Shown: positions 43,785-54,071, counted from the first letter of the stretch. The stretch is 64,000 nucleotides of DNA from Reticulitermes speratus (GCA_021186555.1 JAJKFL010000042.1:7089281-7153280); one strand, 5' to 3'. The notes: generated by a model not told the origin, from the letters alone. A program made the numbers and translations.

Positions 43785-44029
43785 CCCTTTAAACCGCCGT
43801 GGTTATTACAAGTACCACTTGCCTTACCTTACCATTAAAAAACTTTGCATTCTGCCCACACAGTGAATTTACGTTTCTTTTGATTTTCACGACACACAGT
43901 TATCATTTGTCTAAACAACAAAAAGAGGCTGGTCTTTGTATTGGACAAGCCGTGTATTTTCTGTGAGGTTGGAAATAAATCTCTATATATATATATACAT
44001 AAATAAATACAATAAATGTACTTAAAGTG
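43785..44029. mobile_element. piggyBac-like MITE, single-unit form
   Basis: TTAA at 43781-43784 and 44030-44033 flanks ends CCCTTTAAACCG and CTTAAAGTG. Inside are TTCTGCCCACACAGTG and GTGTATTTTCTGTGAGG, matching one unit of the array at 13943-14907. This copy shows what the element looked like before tandem expansion. Confidence 0.66.
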
Positions 44030-44184
44030 TTAAAAGCTTGTATGTCTTTAAGTTTTCACGACGAATATATTCATTAAAATGTCTTCAGGCTGACAGCCGC
44101 CTCAGGTGGTTCAAGCGTACTTAGTACAAATGTGCTTTTTTTCGTTGTACCTAATATTCATTAAGAAGTATAGATACTGCAGCT

Positions 44185-44375
44185 AAAACTCCATGTATTC
44201 ATAAACTGAGCAGTAGATGTTACGTCGTTAGGTGACGCTCTCCCCGCTTTAGGTGCGAGAATAGGTGATTAGGTGGCCACTGTGTAGGGTGGATGTGTCC
44301 CAGAGTCGGTCTGGGCAGGGTCATAGGGTAGAGAATTAACTATACCCGTTCCTGCTGGATATTGAAATTAGGAAG
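44185..44375 (-). mobile_element. SINE family D copy (D9), decayed
   Basis: ACTGAGCAGTAGATG, GGTGACGCTCTCCCCGC, GGGTGGATGTGTCCC, AGAGTCGGTCTGGGC and GTTCCTGCTGGATATTG follow the order of D2 and D4. Several small losses. Confidence 0.55.
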
Positions 44376-44777
44376 CTCAAATCATAATTAATCATTTTAC
44401 TCACTGAGTTATTCTGACTCCTGTATCATTCTATGAAGATGATTATAATCATGATAGTCATCAAGAAATTACGTTACCTGCTGACAAGTTCCAGCCTCAT
44501 TTGTCCATCTGTCATTTTAAACAGCTTCAAAGGTACCTCGCTCCATTTGGTTGTCACGTTTTTAGCAGTTTTGGAAGTCTATCTCTTTGCATATAGTCCA
44601 GATATTACACTGCAATTATTTTATATTTGAAAATGCTTTCCCACTTTGATTGCATTTTTAGTTCTCTTAATGTCTTGCTTTCATTTGTAGTCCATACAAA
44701 CTGTTTCGACATTCATCTCATAAATCCCATTTAAGAAGGAAGATACATTATTATCATTATTATCATTATCTTTATTA
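44376..44777. other. Unassigned sequence
   Basis: No recognised gene or repeat apart from ATT-rich simple sequence near 44745-44770. Confidence 0.5.
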
Positions 44778-44985
44778 GCGGGGACAGCTCAGTCGGTATA
44801 GTGACTCGGCTACGTGCTAAGAGGACCGCAAAAGCAAGAGAGTTTTCTCCTCTCCGAAACGTCCAGACCGGCTCTGGGACCAACCCGGCCTCCTATTCAA
44901 TGGACAGAAGGAGCTCTTTCCTGGGGATAAAGCGGCCGTGTCGTGAAGCTGAAAAATCACCTCTGTCTAGTACTGGGCGTTAGGA
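44778..44985 (+). mobile_element. SINE family D copy (D8)
   Basis: Head GCGGGGACAGCTCAGTCGG, ATAGTGACTCGGCTACGTGC, then GAAACGTCCAGACCGGCTC, CCTGGGGATAAAGCGGCC and CTGTCTAGTACTGGGCG. The GAAACGTCC here is SINE body sequence and not a ribozyme. Confidence 0.78.
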
Positions 44986-45032
44986 ATGCGTGAAGTTATT
45001 ACCTCCATTTCCCCACGTGTCTTCATGTCTGG

Positions 45033-45275
45033 CTACCTAACTAATTATGTCTAGGAGCAGAGTTCTTCCTGAGAAGCTAACATGTTTTCATCTCGTCAAC
45101 TAATTCTATTCACTTTATGGAACCTAGAGGTTCGTTTACCGTGTTCACAACAGCCCGCCAACTTGTCCCTGTCCTAAGCCAGACGAATCCAGTCCACGCC
45201 ATCCTTTCTGTTTCCTTAAAATCCTAGTTGTGTTACCTTTCCATCTACACCTGATCTTCCATAGGTATCTTTATG
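45033..45275 (-). pseudogene. LINE family 1 3' fragment, decayed
   Basis: The 3' UTR (AGAAGCTAACATG complement), TTCACTTTATGGAACC and AATCCAGTCCACGCCATCC match the copy at 41519-41990. The reading frame is lost. Confidence 0.7.
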
Positions 45276-45366
45276 ACCTTGAGCTTAATTGATTATTTTA
45301 TTTTATTATTCATTATTATATACTTACATGCAATTGGGTTTTCACTCGGTGGCTAGTTATTTAGTC

Positions 45367-48300
45367 CTTACACTAGTAACACACATACAAATGTTTTCAC
45401 CGGTGGCAGTAGTCCTTACACTAGTACACACAATACAAATGTTTTCACCCGGTGGCAGTAGTCCTTACACTAGTACACACAATACAAATGTTTTCACCCG
45501 GTGGCAGTAGTCCTTACACTAGTACACACAATACAAAATGTTTTCACCCGGTGGCAGTAGTCCTTACACTAGTACACACAATACAAATGTTTTCACCCGG
45601 TGGCAGTAGTCCTTACACTAGTATACACAATACAAATGTTTTCACCCGGTGGCAGTAGTCCTTACACTAGTATACACAATACAAATGTTTTCACCCGGTG
45701 GCAGTAGTCCTTACACTAGTATACACAATACAAATGTTTTCACACCGGTGGCAGTAGTCCTTACACTAGTACACACAATACAAATGTTTTCACCCGGTGG
45801 CAGTAGTCCTTACACTAGTACACACAATACAAATGTTTTCACCCGGTGGCAGTTAGTCCTTTACACCTAGTACACACAATACAAATGTTTTCACCCGGTG
45901 GCAGTAGTCCTTACACTAGTACACACAATACAAATGTTTTCACCCGGTGGCAGTAGTCCTTACACTAGTACACACAATACAAATGTTTTCACCCGGTGGC
46001 AGTAGTCCTTACACTAGTATACACAATACAAATGTTTTCACCCGGTGGCAGTAGTCCTTACACTAGTACACACAATACAAATGTTTTCACCCGGTGGCAG
46101 TAGTCCTTACACTAGTACACACAATACAAATGTTTTCACCCGGTGGCAGTAGTCCTTACACTAGTACACACAATACAAATGTTTTCACCCGGTGGCAGTA
46201 GTCCTTACACTAGTACACACAATACAAATGTTTTCACCCGGTGGCAGTAGTCCTTACACTAGTACACACAATACAAATGTTTTCACCCGGTGCAGTAGTC
46301 CTTACACTAGTACACACAATACAAATGTTTTCACCCGGTGGCAGTAGTCCTTACACTAGTACACACAATACAAATGTTTTCACCCGGTGGCAGTAGTCCT
46401 TACACTAGTATACACAATACAAATGTTTTCACCCGGTGGCAGTAGTCCTTACACTAGTACACACAATACAAATGTTTTCACCCGGTGGCAGTAGTCCTTA
46501 CACTAGTATACACAATACAAATGTTTTCACCCGGTGGCAGTAGTCCTTACACTAGTATACACAATACAAATGTTTTCACCCGGTGGCAGTAGTCCTTACA
46601 CTAGTATACACAATACAAATGTTTTCACCCGGTGGCAGTAGTCCTTACACTAGTACACACAATACAAATGTTTTCACCCGGTGGCAGTAGTCCTTACACT
46701 AGTATACACAATACAAATGTTTTCACCCGGTGGCAGTAGTCCTTACACTAGTATACACAATACAAATGTTTTCACCCGGTGGCAGTAGTCCTTACACTAG
46801 TACACACAATACAAATGTTTTCACCCGGTGGCAGTAGTCCTTACACTAGTACACACAATACAAATGTTTTCACCCGGTGGCAGTAGTCCTTACACTAGTA
46901 TACACAATACAAATGTTTTCACCCGGTGGCAGTAGTCCTTACACTAGTATACACAATACAAATGTTTTCACCCGGTGGCAGTAGTCCTTACACTAGTACA
47001 CACAATACAAATGTTTTCACCCGGTGGCAGTAGTCCTTACACTAGTACCCACAATACAAATGTTTTCACCCGGTGGCAGTAGTCCTTACACTAGTACACA
47101 CAATACAAATGTTTTCACCCGGTGGCAGTAGTCCTTACACTAGTATACACAATACAAATGTTTTCACCCGGTGGCAGTAGTCCTTACACTAGTACACACA
47201 ATACAAATGTTTTCACCCGGTGGCAGTAGTCCTTACACTAGTATACACAATACAAATGTTTTCACCCGGTGGCAGTAGTCCTTACACTAGTATACACAAT
47301 ACAAATGTTTTCACCCGGTGGCAGTAGTCCTTACACTAGTATACACAATACAAATGTTTTCACCCGGTGGCAGTAGTCCTTACACTAGTACACACAATAC
47401 AAATGTTTTCACCCGGTGGCAGTAGTCCTTACACTAGTATACACAATACAAATGTTTTCACCCGGTGGCAGTAGTCCTTACACTAGTATACACAATACAA
47501 ATGTTTTCACCCGGTGGCAGTAGTCCTTACACTAGTACACACAATACAAATGTTTTCACCCGGTGGCAGTAGTCCTTACACTAGTACACACAATACAAAT
47601 GTTTTCACCCGGTGGCAGTAGTCCTTCCACTAGTACACACAATACAAATGTTTTCACCCGGTGGCAGTAGTCCTTACACTAGTACACATAATACAAATGT
47701 TTTCACCCGGTGGCAGTAGTCCTTACACTAGTACACACAATACAAATGTTTTCACCCGGTGGCAGTAGTCCTTACACTAGTACACACAATACAAATGTTT
47801 TCACACCGGTGGCAGTAGTCCTTACACTAGTACACACAATACAAATGTTTTCACCCGGTGGCAGTAGTCCTTACACTAGTACACACAATACAAATGTTTT
47901 CACCCGGTGGCAGTAGTCCTTACACTAGTACAGACAATACAAATGTTTTCACCCGGTGGCAGTAGTCCTTACACTAGTACACACAATACAAATGTTTTCA
48001 CCCGGTGGCAGTAGTCCTTACACTAGTACACACAATACAAATGTTTTCACCCGGTGGCAGTAGTCCTTACACTAGTACACACAATACAAATGTTTTCACC
48101 CGGTGGCAGTAGTCCTTACACTAGTACATACAATACAAATGTTTTCACCCGGTGGCAGTAGTCCTTACACTAGTACACACAATACAAATGTTTTCACCCG
48201 GTGGCAGTAGTCCTTACACTAGTACATACAATACAAATGTTTTCACCCGGTGGCAGTAGTCCTTACACTAGTACACACAATACAAATGTTTTCACCCGGT

Positions 48301-48681
48301 GGCAGTAGTCCTTACACTAGTACAGACAATACAAATGTTTTCACCCGGTGGCAGTAGTCCTTACACTAGTACACACAATACAAATGTTTTCACCCGGTGG
48401 CAGTAGTCCTTACACTAGTACACACAATACAAATGTTTTCACCCGGTGGCAGTAGTCCTTACACTAGTACACACAATACAAATGTTTTCACCCGGTGGCA
48501 GTAGTCCTTACACTAGTACATACAATACAAATGTTTTCACCCGGTGGCAGTAGTCCTTACACTAGTACACACAATACAAATGTTTTCACCCGGTGGCAGT
48601 AGTCCTTACACTAGTACACACAATACAAATGTTTTCACCCGGTGGCAGTAGTCCTTACACTAGTACACACAATACAAATGG
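45367..48681. repeat. 49-bp tandem array, about 68 units
   Basis: The unit joins TAGTCCTTACACTAGTACAC, ACAATACAAATG and TTTTCACCCGGTGGCAG. Successive copies of GTCCTTACAC are exactly 49 bp apart (for example 45412 and 45461). Units differ mainly at one spot, TACACAC, TATACAC, TACATAC or TACAGAC. TATACAC units are mixed through about 45.6-47.5 kb and absent afterwards, where TACATAC and TACAGAC appear. The rare form TTTTCACACCGG occurs at about 45740 and 47803. Frames of 60-73 codons here are artefacts, since 49 shifts the frame by one per unit. Confidence 0.97.
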
Positions 48682-49327
48682 ACATATAAATATACATAAA
48701 AGTAACAATACAAAACAAACTATACACAATTACAAAACAAAATACATACAGTAAATACAAGTACACACATTAGAACACCGTACACACATTACAAAAACAT
48801 CCACACCTTACAAAAGCATCCACTCCTTACAAAAACATCCACACCTTACAAATACTTTTACAGGATTATTATTATTATTATTATTATTATTATTGCTGTT
48901 TGTGTAATTGGCCATCTGGCTGTTGACTCGGCACATTAATAAACAAGAATTGAATTGAATTGAATTATTATTATTAATTTTGTTCAAATTACGTAGAATA
49001 TTCCAATAATTTTTGAGCACCCTACAACTGTAAAAACATACTTAAGCCTGTATTAGCTTGAGAACTAGCCTATAGGCCTAATAGATATACGATATTCGAC
49101 GTGAGGCAGCTGAATATTTGACACCCAATTTACAGCAGTTAAACTAATGTTCCTTGTTGGTCAGCCTTCCGGTTCCCTGTTAGTCTTCCTTCCAAATTCG
49201 GGAGAAGGTATCAACTGGTTAAATAAAAACACGAATTTACATGTAAAGGTGCGGAAGTCATGGCCACAAAACTAAATAATATCTAATGCGGTCGTACAGG
49301 ATGTTACTTAACAATTCAACGTTTGCT
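48682..49327. other. Low-complexity flank and unassigned sequence
   Basis: ACA-rich sequence (48682-48850) follows the array, with repeated CATCCACACCTTACAAA wording, then a TTA microsatellite at 48866-48895. The remainder is not recognised. Confidence 0.6.
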
Positions 49328-49378
49328 CTACTTTTCAAGAAATTGTCTGCTTTATGGAACGCGAAGCTTCGTCAGTGT
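49328..49378 (-). pseudogene. LINE family 1 3' UTR scrap
   Basis: CAAGAAATTGTCTGC, TTTATGGAACGCGAAGC and TTCGTCA match the UTR block CAAGAAATTCCCCGC, TTTATGGAACCCAAAGG of 41580-41630. Only about 50 bp remain. Confidence 0.4.
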
Positions 49379-49509
49379 TAAATATAAAGTCTCCAATAAG
49401 CTGTATAGAAAATCCTATCCCTTCACAGTCTTAAAATCTAAATTTATGTACTAAGACGGTTAATGTAGCAAAAACAGCAATACTTCTGCATATTTCATCA
49501 CAGTATTAC

Positions 49510-49793
49510 AGGTAAAAGGTAAAGCAATCCCATTACAGGCCTGGACAGGCCCTTAGGGTTCCTGGAGGTTGAGGCTCACAGATTTCCAGACAATCGGCAC
49601 ATGAAGGTGGTAAGGCTGTCAGCCTTGCCACCCCCAGGAATATTCCTGGTACTCATTTCTGTTAGAGGCTAAGTCGACCCCAGGGCCATAGTGCGACCGG
49701 AAGGATTATGTAAATTCAAAATTCCAGTGACACCATCAGGAATCGAAACCGCGACCTTCCGGCCTCAACCAACTGCGCCACCGGGTACCCCCA
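49510..49793 (-). mobile_element. SINE family C copy (C3)
   Basis: Minus strand: GGTACCCGGTGGCGCAGTTG, GGCCGGAAGGTCGCGG, B box GGTTTCGATTCC, GACTTAGCCTCTAACAG, CAGGCCTGTAATGGG and a short CTTTACC tail at the left edge. Two internal deletions relative to C1. Confidence 0.86.
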
Positions 49794-49834
49794 AAGTTTA
49801 TGTAATATTCCTAAGTAAAATATGAAGCGGACAT

Positions 49835-50160
49835 ACACTGACGCAGGCGCACTGTCTCTCGCAAGCCCCGGCCGTCTCTCGAACCCAGTCGCTCGTATGT
49901 GAAAGCCGCTTAGTCGTGCTACTTCACCCGAGCTATAGCAAGACAGGATCCATGGCGCGGTCAGGTATTTCGGGTAGCCGCCTTCATTTGTTACACCTGT
50001 CGGCGACCGCCCCCTCAGCCCCATTAGCGAGCTCCTTTCACCTTGATTGTGTTCAAGACAGGTGCTCAGCGCGCGCCACCATTGAAACAAAGCAGCAATC
50101 CAGAGCGCCCTCAATCAGATATTTAATCTGCAGCTCTAAATGCTTTGCGTCTACATAGAT
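49835..50160. other. GC-rich unassigned patch
   Basis: The patch is GC-rich against an AT-rich background, with open frames on both strands (49716-50114 minus runs into SINE C3; 49916-50158 plus). No domain is recognisable, and overlap of opposite frames is expected in GC-rich DNA. It could be a gene-associated CpG-type patch or part of an unknown element. Confidence 0.3.
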
Positions 50161-50249
50161 GTAATTCGTATCATTATGTAATTTACATTTTTACATTTTC
50201 CGCCTCTCCGTTTAGAGAAGATTCTATGCTGTGGAATCATTAATATATT

Positions 50250-50781
50250 CAGGAATATACCTCGAACTTCGAAAGGTTTGATGTTCGAACAACTTGAAAC
50301 TCGAACAAAAAATTCGAGGAAAATCCGGTTTTGAAACTCGAACAAAAACTCGAAAGTCGAACAAAGAATCACGTGGTCGCCTTCTCTCTCTGCTTGGTCC
50401 AGATGAAAGAAGGGTAATTCACCTACCAGTGAACAGTAATATCCCTCCTACTATTATTATTAATTGATTATTATACAATATTTTTTATGTATATACAGGA
50501 CATACACAAAAGAATGGTGCGGTTTTAATAGTGTTCACTATTAAAACCGCACCATTCTTTTGTATATTTTCAATTATTGAAATTAAATATACTTGTTTTA
50601 TCATTATGATATTTTGAAATAGGCACTTAAAATGTTTTATATTGGGTAAATTTTGGGGGTCTGGAACGGATTAATTCAATTTACATTATTTCTTATGGGG
50701 AAATTTAACTCGAAAGTCGAACAACTTGAAAGTCGAACCGTCTCCTGGAACGGATTGTGTTCGAAGTTCGAGGTTCCACTG
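50250..50781. mobile_element. pogo/Tigger-like MITE with nested hairpin MITE
   Basis: The right end reads TTCGAAGTTCGAGGTTCCACTG followed by TA. The left end CAGGAATATACCTCGAACTTCG is its damaged partner. Repeated CTCGAAAGTCGAAC and CAACTTGAAA blocks near both ends extend the inverted repeat. The hairpin MITE P2 (50506-50575) is inserted in the middle. Confidence 0.68.
50506..50575. mobile_element. Snap-back hairpin MITE (P2)
   Basis: AAAAGAATGGTGCGGTTTTA pairs with its exact complement across GTGTTC. It differs from P1 (16218-16295) by a C-to-T change present in both arms, so the arms have changed together. The right end has decayed. Confidence 0.82.
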
Positions 50782-50819
50782 TATAGGCCTATGTGATCTA
50801 ACAAGTGGGAGAGCTACAA

Positions 50820-51105
50820 GCAAGGTAAAGCGTACCCTGCCCACACCACGAAGGCACGTAGGAGGAGCAAATGTATAGCTCCACTCATTTTTAACCTCGG
50901 CACCAGATAGGAGTGGTGAATCTCACGCCCCGGCCGCTTTAACCCGAGGGAAATAGCCCCTGTAACTTTACAGGAGAATGGATGAGATTCAGAGACGGTC
51001 TGGAGGTTTTCGAGAAGAGAAAAAATCTCTTGCCTCTGCGGAGAATCAAACTGCGGATAGTCGAGTCTGTAGACTTGTCACTATATTGACTGAGCTATTC
51101 CGGCT
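50820..51105 (-). mobile_element. SINE family D copy (D6)
   Basis: Minus strand: GCCGGAATAGCTCAGTCAAT, B-box region GTTTGATTCTCCGC, GACCGTCTCTGAATCTC, AAAGCGGCCGGGGCGTGAG, GAGTGGAGCTATACATTTG and a 3' end CAGGGTACGCTTTACCTTG. It is the most complete family D copy and defines the CTTTACC end. Confidence 0.85.
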
Positions 51106-51109
51106 TCGA

Positions 51110-51780
51110 TCTAGTAACTGATGCTGAATGACAGTGTAAAGTTAAAGGTAAAACTGATTTCGGTCGGGCCTAATCATGAAGCCGCGTGTTCAAGGACTAT
51201 TTAGAATAAAGATGTAACTGAATGTTCATCCCAAGTTTATTAATAGCTCTCTTTGAAGGCAATTGCTCACTTCTAAGACGTCACAATTTTGTTTTATTCA
51301 AATCTCTTGTTTGTTGATGGTTTTTGTTTGTTTGTTTGTTTGTTTGCAATTAATTTATCGACGCTGCCGGTAAGTGAGACTATACAGCGTGGAACTGCTG
51401 GATGATAGTGAGCAGGAAAATGTGTGTAGAAGAAAGCGATCGTGGCCTATTGTAAGGTATGGCCCCATAACTTGATTGGCGGGACTGAGGAGAATGACAA
51501 TACTCTTGGTGCAAAATTTGAACTCGGGAACTTCTGTATAAAAACCAGGAGGGCTACCAACTTAACGGAAAAGTACGGTACATGCCCGACTTACCAACTT
51601 CAATAATCCCATCGAAATTTCCTTCTCAGAGCGTGAAGTAAACATAGTATGACGTCACGTGACAAGTGGTTGTAAGAGTATTACAAATGGTTATATTTCC
51701 CTTCGTTCTTTCGTTGACAGGATTATGTATAGCAAGTATATCAAGGAGTTTAAACTTCCGCCGCGGTGTAATTGACGCCA
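51110..51780. other. Unassigned sequence with a TTTG microsatellite
   Basis: A TTTG run lies at about 51322-51345. No gene is recognised. Confidence 0.5.
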
Positions 51781-51781
51781 C

Positions 51782-51966
51782 CGCTATTCTTCAATGTTAC
51801 GCGGCCTAGGTTGGTAGTTGATTACCGACGTTTCGGGACAAACTTTCTTTCCCATATCGAAGGACCATTCTTTTCAGGGCTGTTTGACCCGCGAAGATGG
51901 GAACGATAAGTTATTATCCCGAAACGTCTGTAGCCACCCTACGCCGCGTGACATCCCAGAAGAGCG
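51782..51966. mobile_element. Palindromic hammerhead-like element (subfamily III), decayed
   Basis: The arms carry ACGCGGCCTAGGTTGGTAG and its counterpart CACCCTACGCCGCGTGACATC, plus TTACCGACGTTTCGGG and ATCCCGAAACGTCTGTAG. The closing CATCCCAGAAGAGCGAAG motif recurs elsewhere. The ribozyme boxes are altered (GCGAAGA in the right arm, UCGAUAU in the left), so both are inactive. Confidence 0.6.
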
Positions 51967-52482
51967 AAGGCCATCACTTACCTCAGGGTCACTCCTGCCC
52001 CACTTATACAGAGCAACTCCCCTCCGTCAACATACAAAACACAAACCGAAAAGGCAAATACAGGAAAAGGGAGCGTCTGCAGACCATGATAACTGACGGG
52101 AGAGGGGGAACACACGGTGAGGGGAGGAAGCTGCTAGGCAGAGGGTGGTGGAAATGTGTGTGGATTCTTTCGTTGACTCATCTGTCTGCTGCGGACCGTG
52201 TATTTTGTTACGAGCGTGCACGTTACCATGTACATGATCTATACCCTACAGTTGGAGGTAGCAGGTTACTATAGTCTCTAGCAGAGAACATGGCGTAACA
52301 TCTCCGAATTCATTTATCTCAATATTAGCCACCGTGAGAATCCCAAATCATGTACTGTCTCCAAACGACTAAGTTAAAAATCAGTAAGTCGATTTCTACA
52401 AAGAATTTGCATAAGAAGAGCATCTCCGATTAGCTGCACAGAAATATCCGGCTGGAATTTGAGGTTGGACATTTATTATCCT
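51967..52482. other. Unassigned sequence
   Basis: The 125-codon frame 51897-52274 starts within the palindromic element and overlaps a frame in another register. No domain is seen. Confidence 0.45.
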
Positions 52483-52733
52483 GGCTAACTAATTGACTAA
52501 CTGACTTACCTACATGGAGCAGAGTCCTTCTTGAGAAGCAAAAATTCCTCAGCTGGTCAAGAAATTCCTCAAATTTTATCGAACCCGAAGGTTCATTACC
52601 GCGTCCATAACAGCCCACCCCTTCCCACTGTGACACCGTGCATCTTCGTCATATTAAATTAAGTTACAGACCAACTGTATGCACACTAAAACCACTTTTT
52701 ATGTAGCTTTATTATTAAAATTGTTAAAATTGT

Positions 52734-52775
52734 ACCCCTACACGTGTTTCGATCCTAGGATCATCGTCAGGGGGT
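52734..52775 (-). ncRNA. Type I hammerhead ribozyme, intact core (left arm of E5)
   Basis: Stem I ACCCC (52775-52771) pairs with GGGGU (52738-52734). Core CUGACGA (52770-52764), stem II UGAUC/GAUCG with loop CUAG, GAAAC, loop ACGU, GUA. Cleavage is predicted between 52739 and 52738. Stem III with its loop reads ACACGUGU, fully self-complementary. Confidence 0.83.
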
Positions 52776-53024
52776 TTTTTGCTAAGCTACAGTTCACTTC
52801 AAACACATGATTTTAAATATTCTATCGGCACTTTAAAACTTATTATTATAAGTTAATCTTGTAAAAGACAGCACTTCCGCAATCTACTATCTACAGTACT
52901 TTTACAATTTTACAACTTTATAACGAGTCTTTTTACAAGATTTTAACTTATAATATATAAGTTTTAAAGTGCGATAGAATTATAAAATCATGTGTTTGAA
53001 GTGACTGTAGCTTTTAGCAAAAAA

Positions 53025-53065
53025 ACCCCTGACGATGATCCTAGGATCGAAACACGTGTAGGGGT
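53025..53065 (+). ncRNA. Type I hammerhead ribozyme, intact core (right arm of E5)
   Basis: Same sequence as the left-arm copy except that stem I has one C fewer: CCC (53026-53028) with GGG (53061-53063), leaving G53064 unpaired opposite A53025. Core CUGACGA from 53029. Cleavage is expected after A53060. Confidence 0.8.
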
Positions 53066-53924
53066 ACAATTTTAACAATTTTAATAATAAAGCTACATAA
53101 AAAGTGGTTTTAGTGTGCATCAGTTGGTCTGCAACTTAATTTCAGCCCACCCATTGTTCCTACGCTAAACCAGGACACTCATGTCCACACCTCAACTGTA
53201 AGATCTATTTTAACTTTATCCTCCCATCTACGCCTAGATCTTCTAAGTTATCTTTTTGCAACAGGTTTTCCCACCAACATCCATAGTGCAACAATTCCAG
53301 CACGTCTCATTCTTCTCTATTTTACACCCAGATATTATTTTGTGAGGAGTAAATGTCATGAAGCCCTTCCCTGTGCAACTTCCCCCACTCACATCTTACC
53401 TCGTCCCTCTTAGGCCCAAACATTTTCCTCAGTACCCTGGTCTCGAAAACCCCAGCCTAAGTTTTCTCCCTCAATTTTAGAGACAAAGCTTCACACCCAT
53501 ACAAAACAACAGGCAAAATTATAATTCTTGATATTTTAATCTTATATTTTTGGAAAGCAAACGAGAAGACAAATTATTGTGGGCCGAAAGGTAGCAGACA
53601 TTCTCGGAGTTCAGTCTTCTCTTAATTTCTTCATGAATATAATTTTGAGATATCTTCGTTAAGAGCTAAATCCTTGTAACATTCACGCACAATTCTAAAC
53701 ATTTCAAGTTTACACAGCACGACCATTCTCTCGAATCTTTCGAGATTAAACACCTTCTGCAGTTTAGCCAGTGTAGTTCAGAAAACTTTTCGTTTCCCTT
53801 TCCAGTAAAACTTTAGGGTCACCGTAACGCGCCAATTGCCAGAAATTAACAGTACTGCGTTAGCTAACAAATTAGTTATTAGTTACCATCAACACAATTA
53901 ATTTTAGTATATCATATAAATATG

Positions 53925-53965
53925 CGGCTACATGTTTCAACAATTACATGGTCATCCTCAGGCCG
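53925..53965 (-). ncRNA. Type I hammerhead ribozyme, intact core (left arm of E6)
   Basis: Stem I CGGC (53965-53962) with GCCG (53928-53925), core CUGAGGA (53961-53955), stem II UGAC/GUUG with G-U pairs, GAAAC, AU, GUA. Cleavage is between 53929 and 53928. Core complete; stem II is weak. Confidence 0.72.
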
Positions 53966-54071
53966 TTTGGATACACAGAAATCAAAATTACAAATGCAAA
54001 TATCAGTTGTGGTGTCAGACTGAGATCTAAATCTGACCTCATAAAATAATGTTTGCATTTGTAATTTTGGT

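Larger units (their letters stand above)
52621..53142 (+). mobile_element. Palindromic hammerhead element E5, 522 bp, 10-bp target duplication
   Basis: Inserted in a LINE copy with the duplication CAGCCCACCC (52611-52620 and 53143-53152). It starts with a 35-nt one-sided tail (52621-52655) containing CACCGTGCAT (52634-52643). Two arms of about 235 bp follow (52656 to about 52895 and about 52910 to 53142), near-complementary over almost their entire length. Each arm carries an intact hammerhead pointing outward (52734-52775 minus, 53025-53065 plus). No coding frame is present. This is the most complete example of the family and shows the basic design of tail, inverted monomer, centre, monomer. 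Confidence 0.85.
52483..53640 (-). pseudogene. LINE family 1 3' end split by element E5
   Basis: Two parts, 52483-52620 and 53143 to about 53640, join across the duplication CAGCCCACCC. On the minus strand the right part encodes traces of GCEALSL, RGRFRT-like and [13 protein letters not shown] segments and extends upstream into CAGGCAAAATTATAATTC, further than most copies. The left part holds the UTR and tail. Stops and indels are frequent. Confidence 0.78.

Noticed and set aside
44825-44875. Hammerhead motif from GAAACGTCC
   Set aside because: The bases belong to the body of SINE D8. There is no CUGANGA box or stem II at the required position.
45289-47916. Open frames of 66-73 codons in 45289-45870 and 47710-47916
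   Set aside because: They are translations of the 49-bp tandem unit. The frame moves by one base per unit and the frames end as soon as indels or phase changes occur.
45367-48681. CRISPR-like array
   Set aside because: Units are contiguous with no unique spacers. The genome is eukaryotic and there are no cas genes.
49716-50114. 132-codon minus-strand frame
   Set aside because: Its C-terminal third is SINE C3 and the rest is GC-rich DNA with an opposing frame. No recognisable domain.
50250-50781. Promoter or enhancer from repeated CTCGAA boxes
   Set aside because: The repeats are explained as inverted terminal sequence of a pogo-like MITE.
51897-52274. 125-codon plus-strand frame
   Set aside because: Starts in a ribozyme element arm, overlaps another frame, and lacks any domain or conserved motif I can see.
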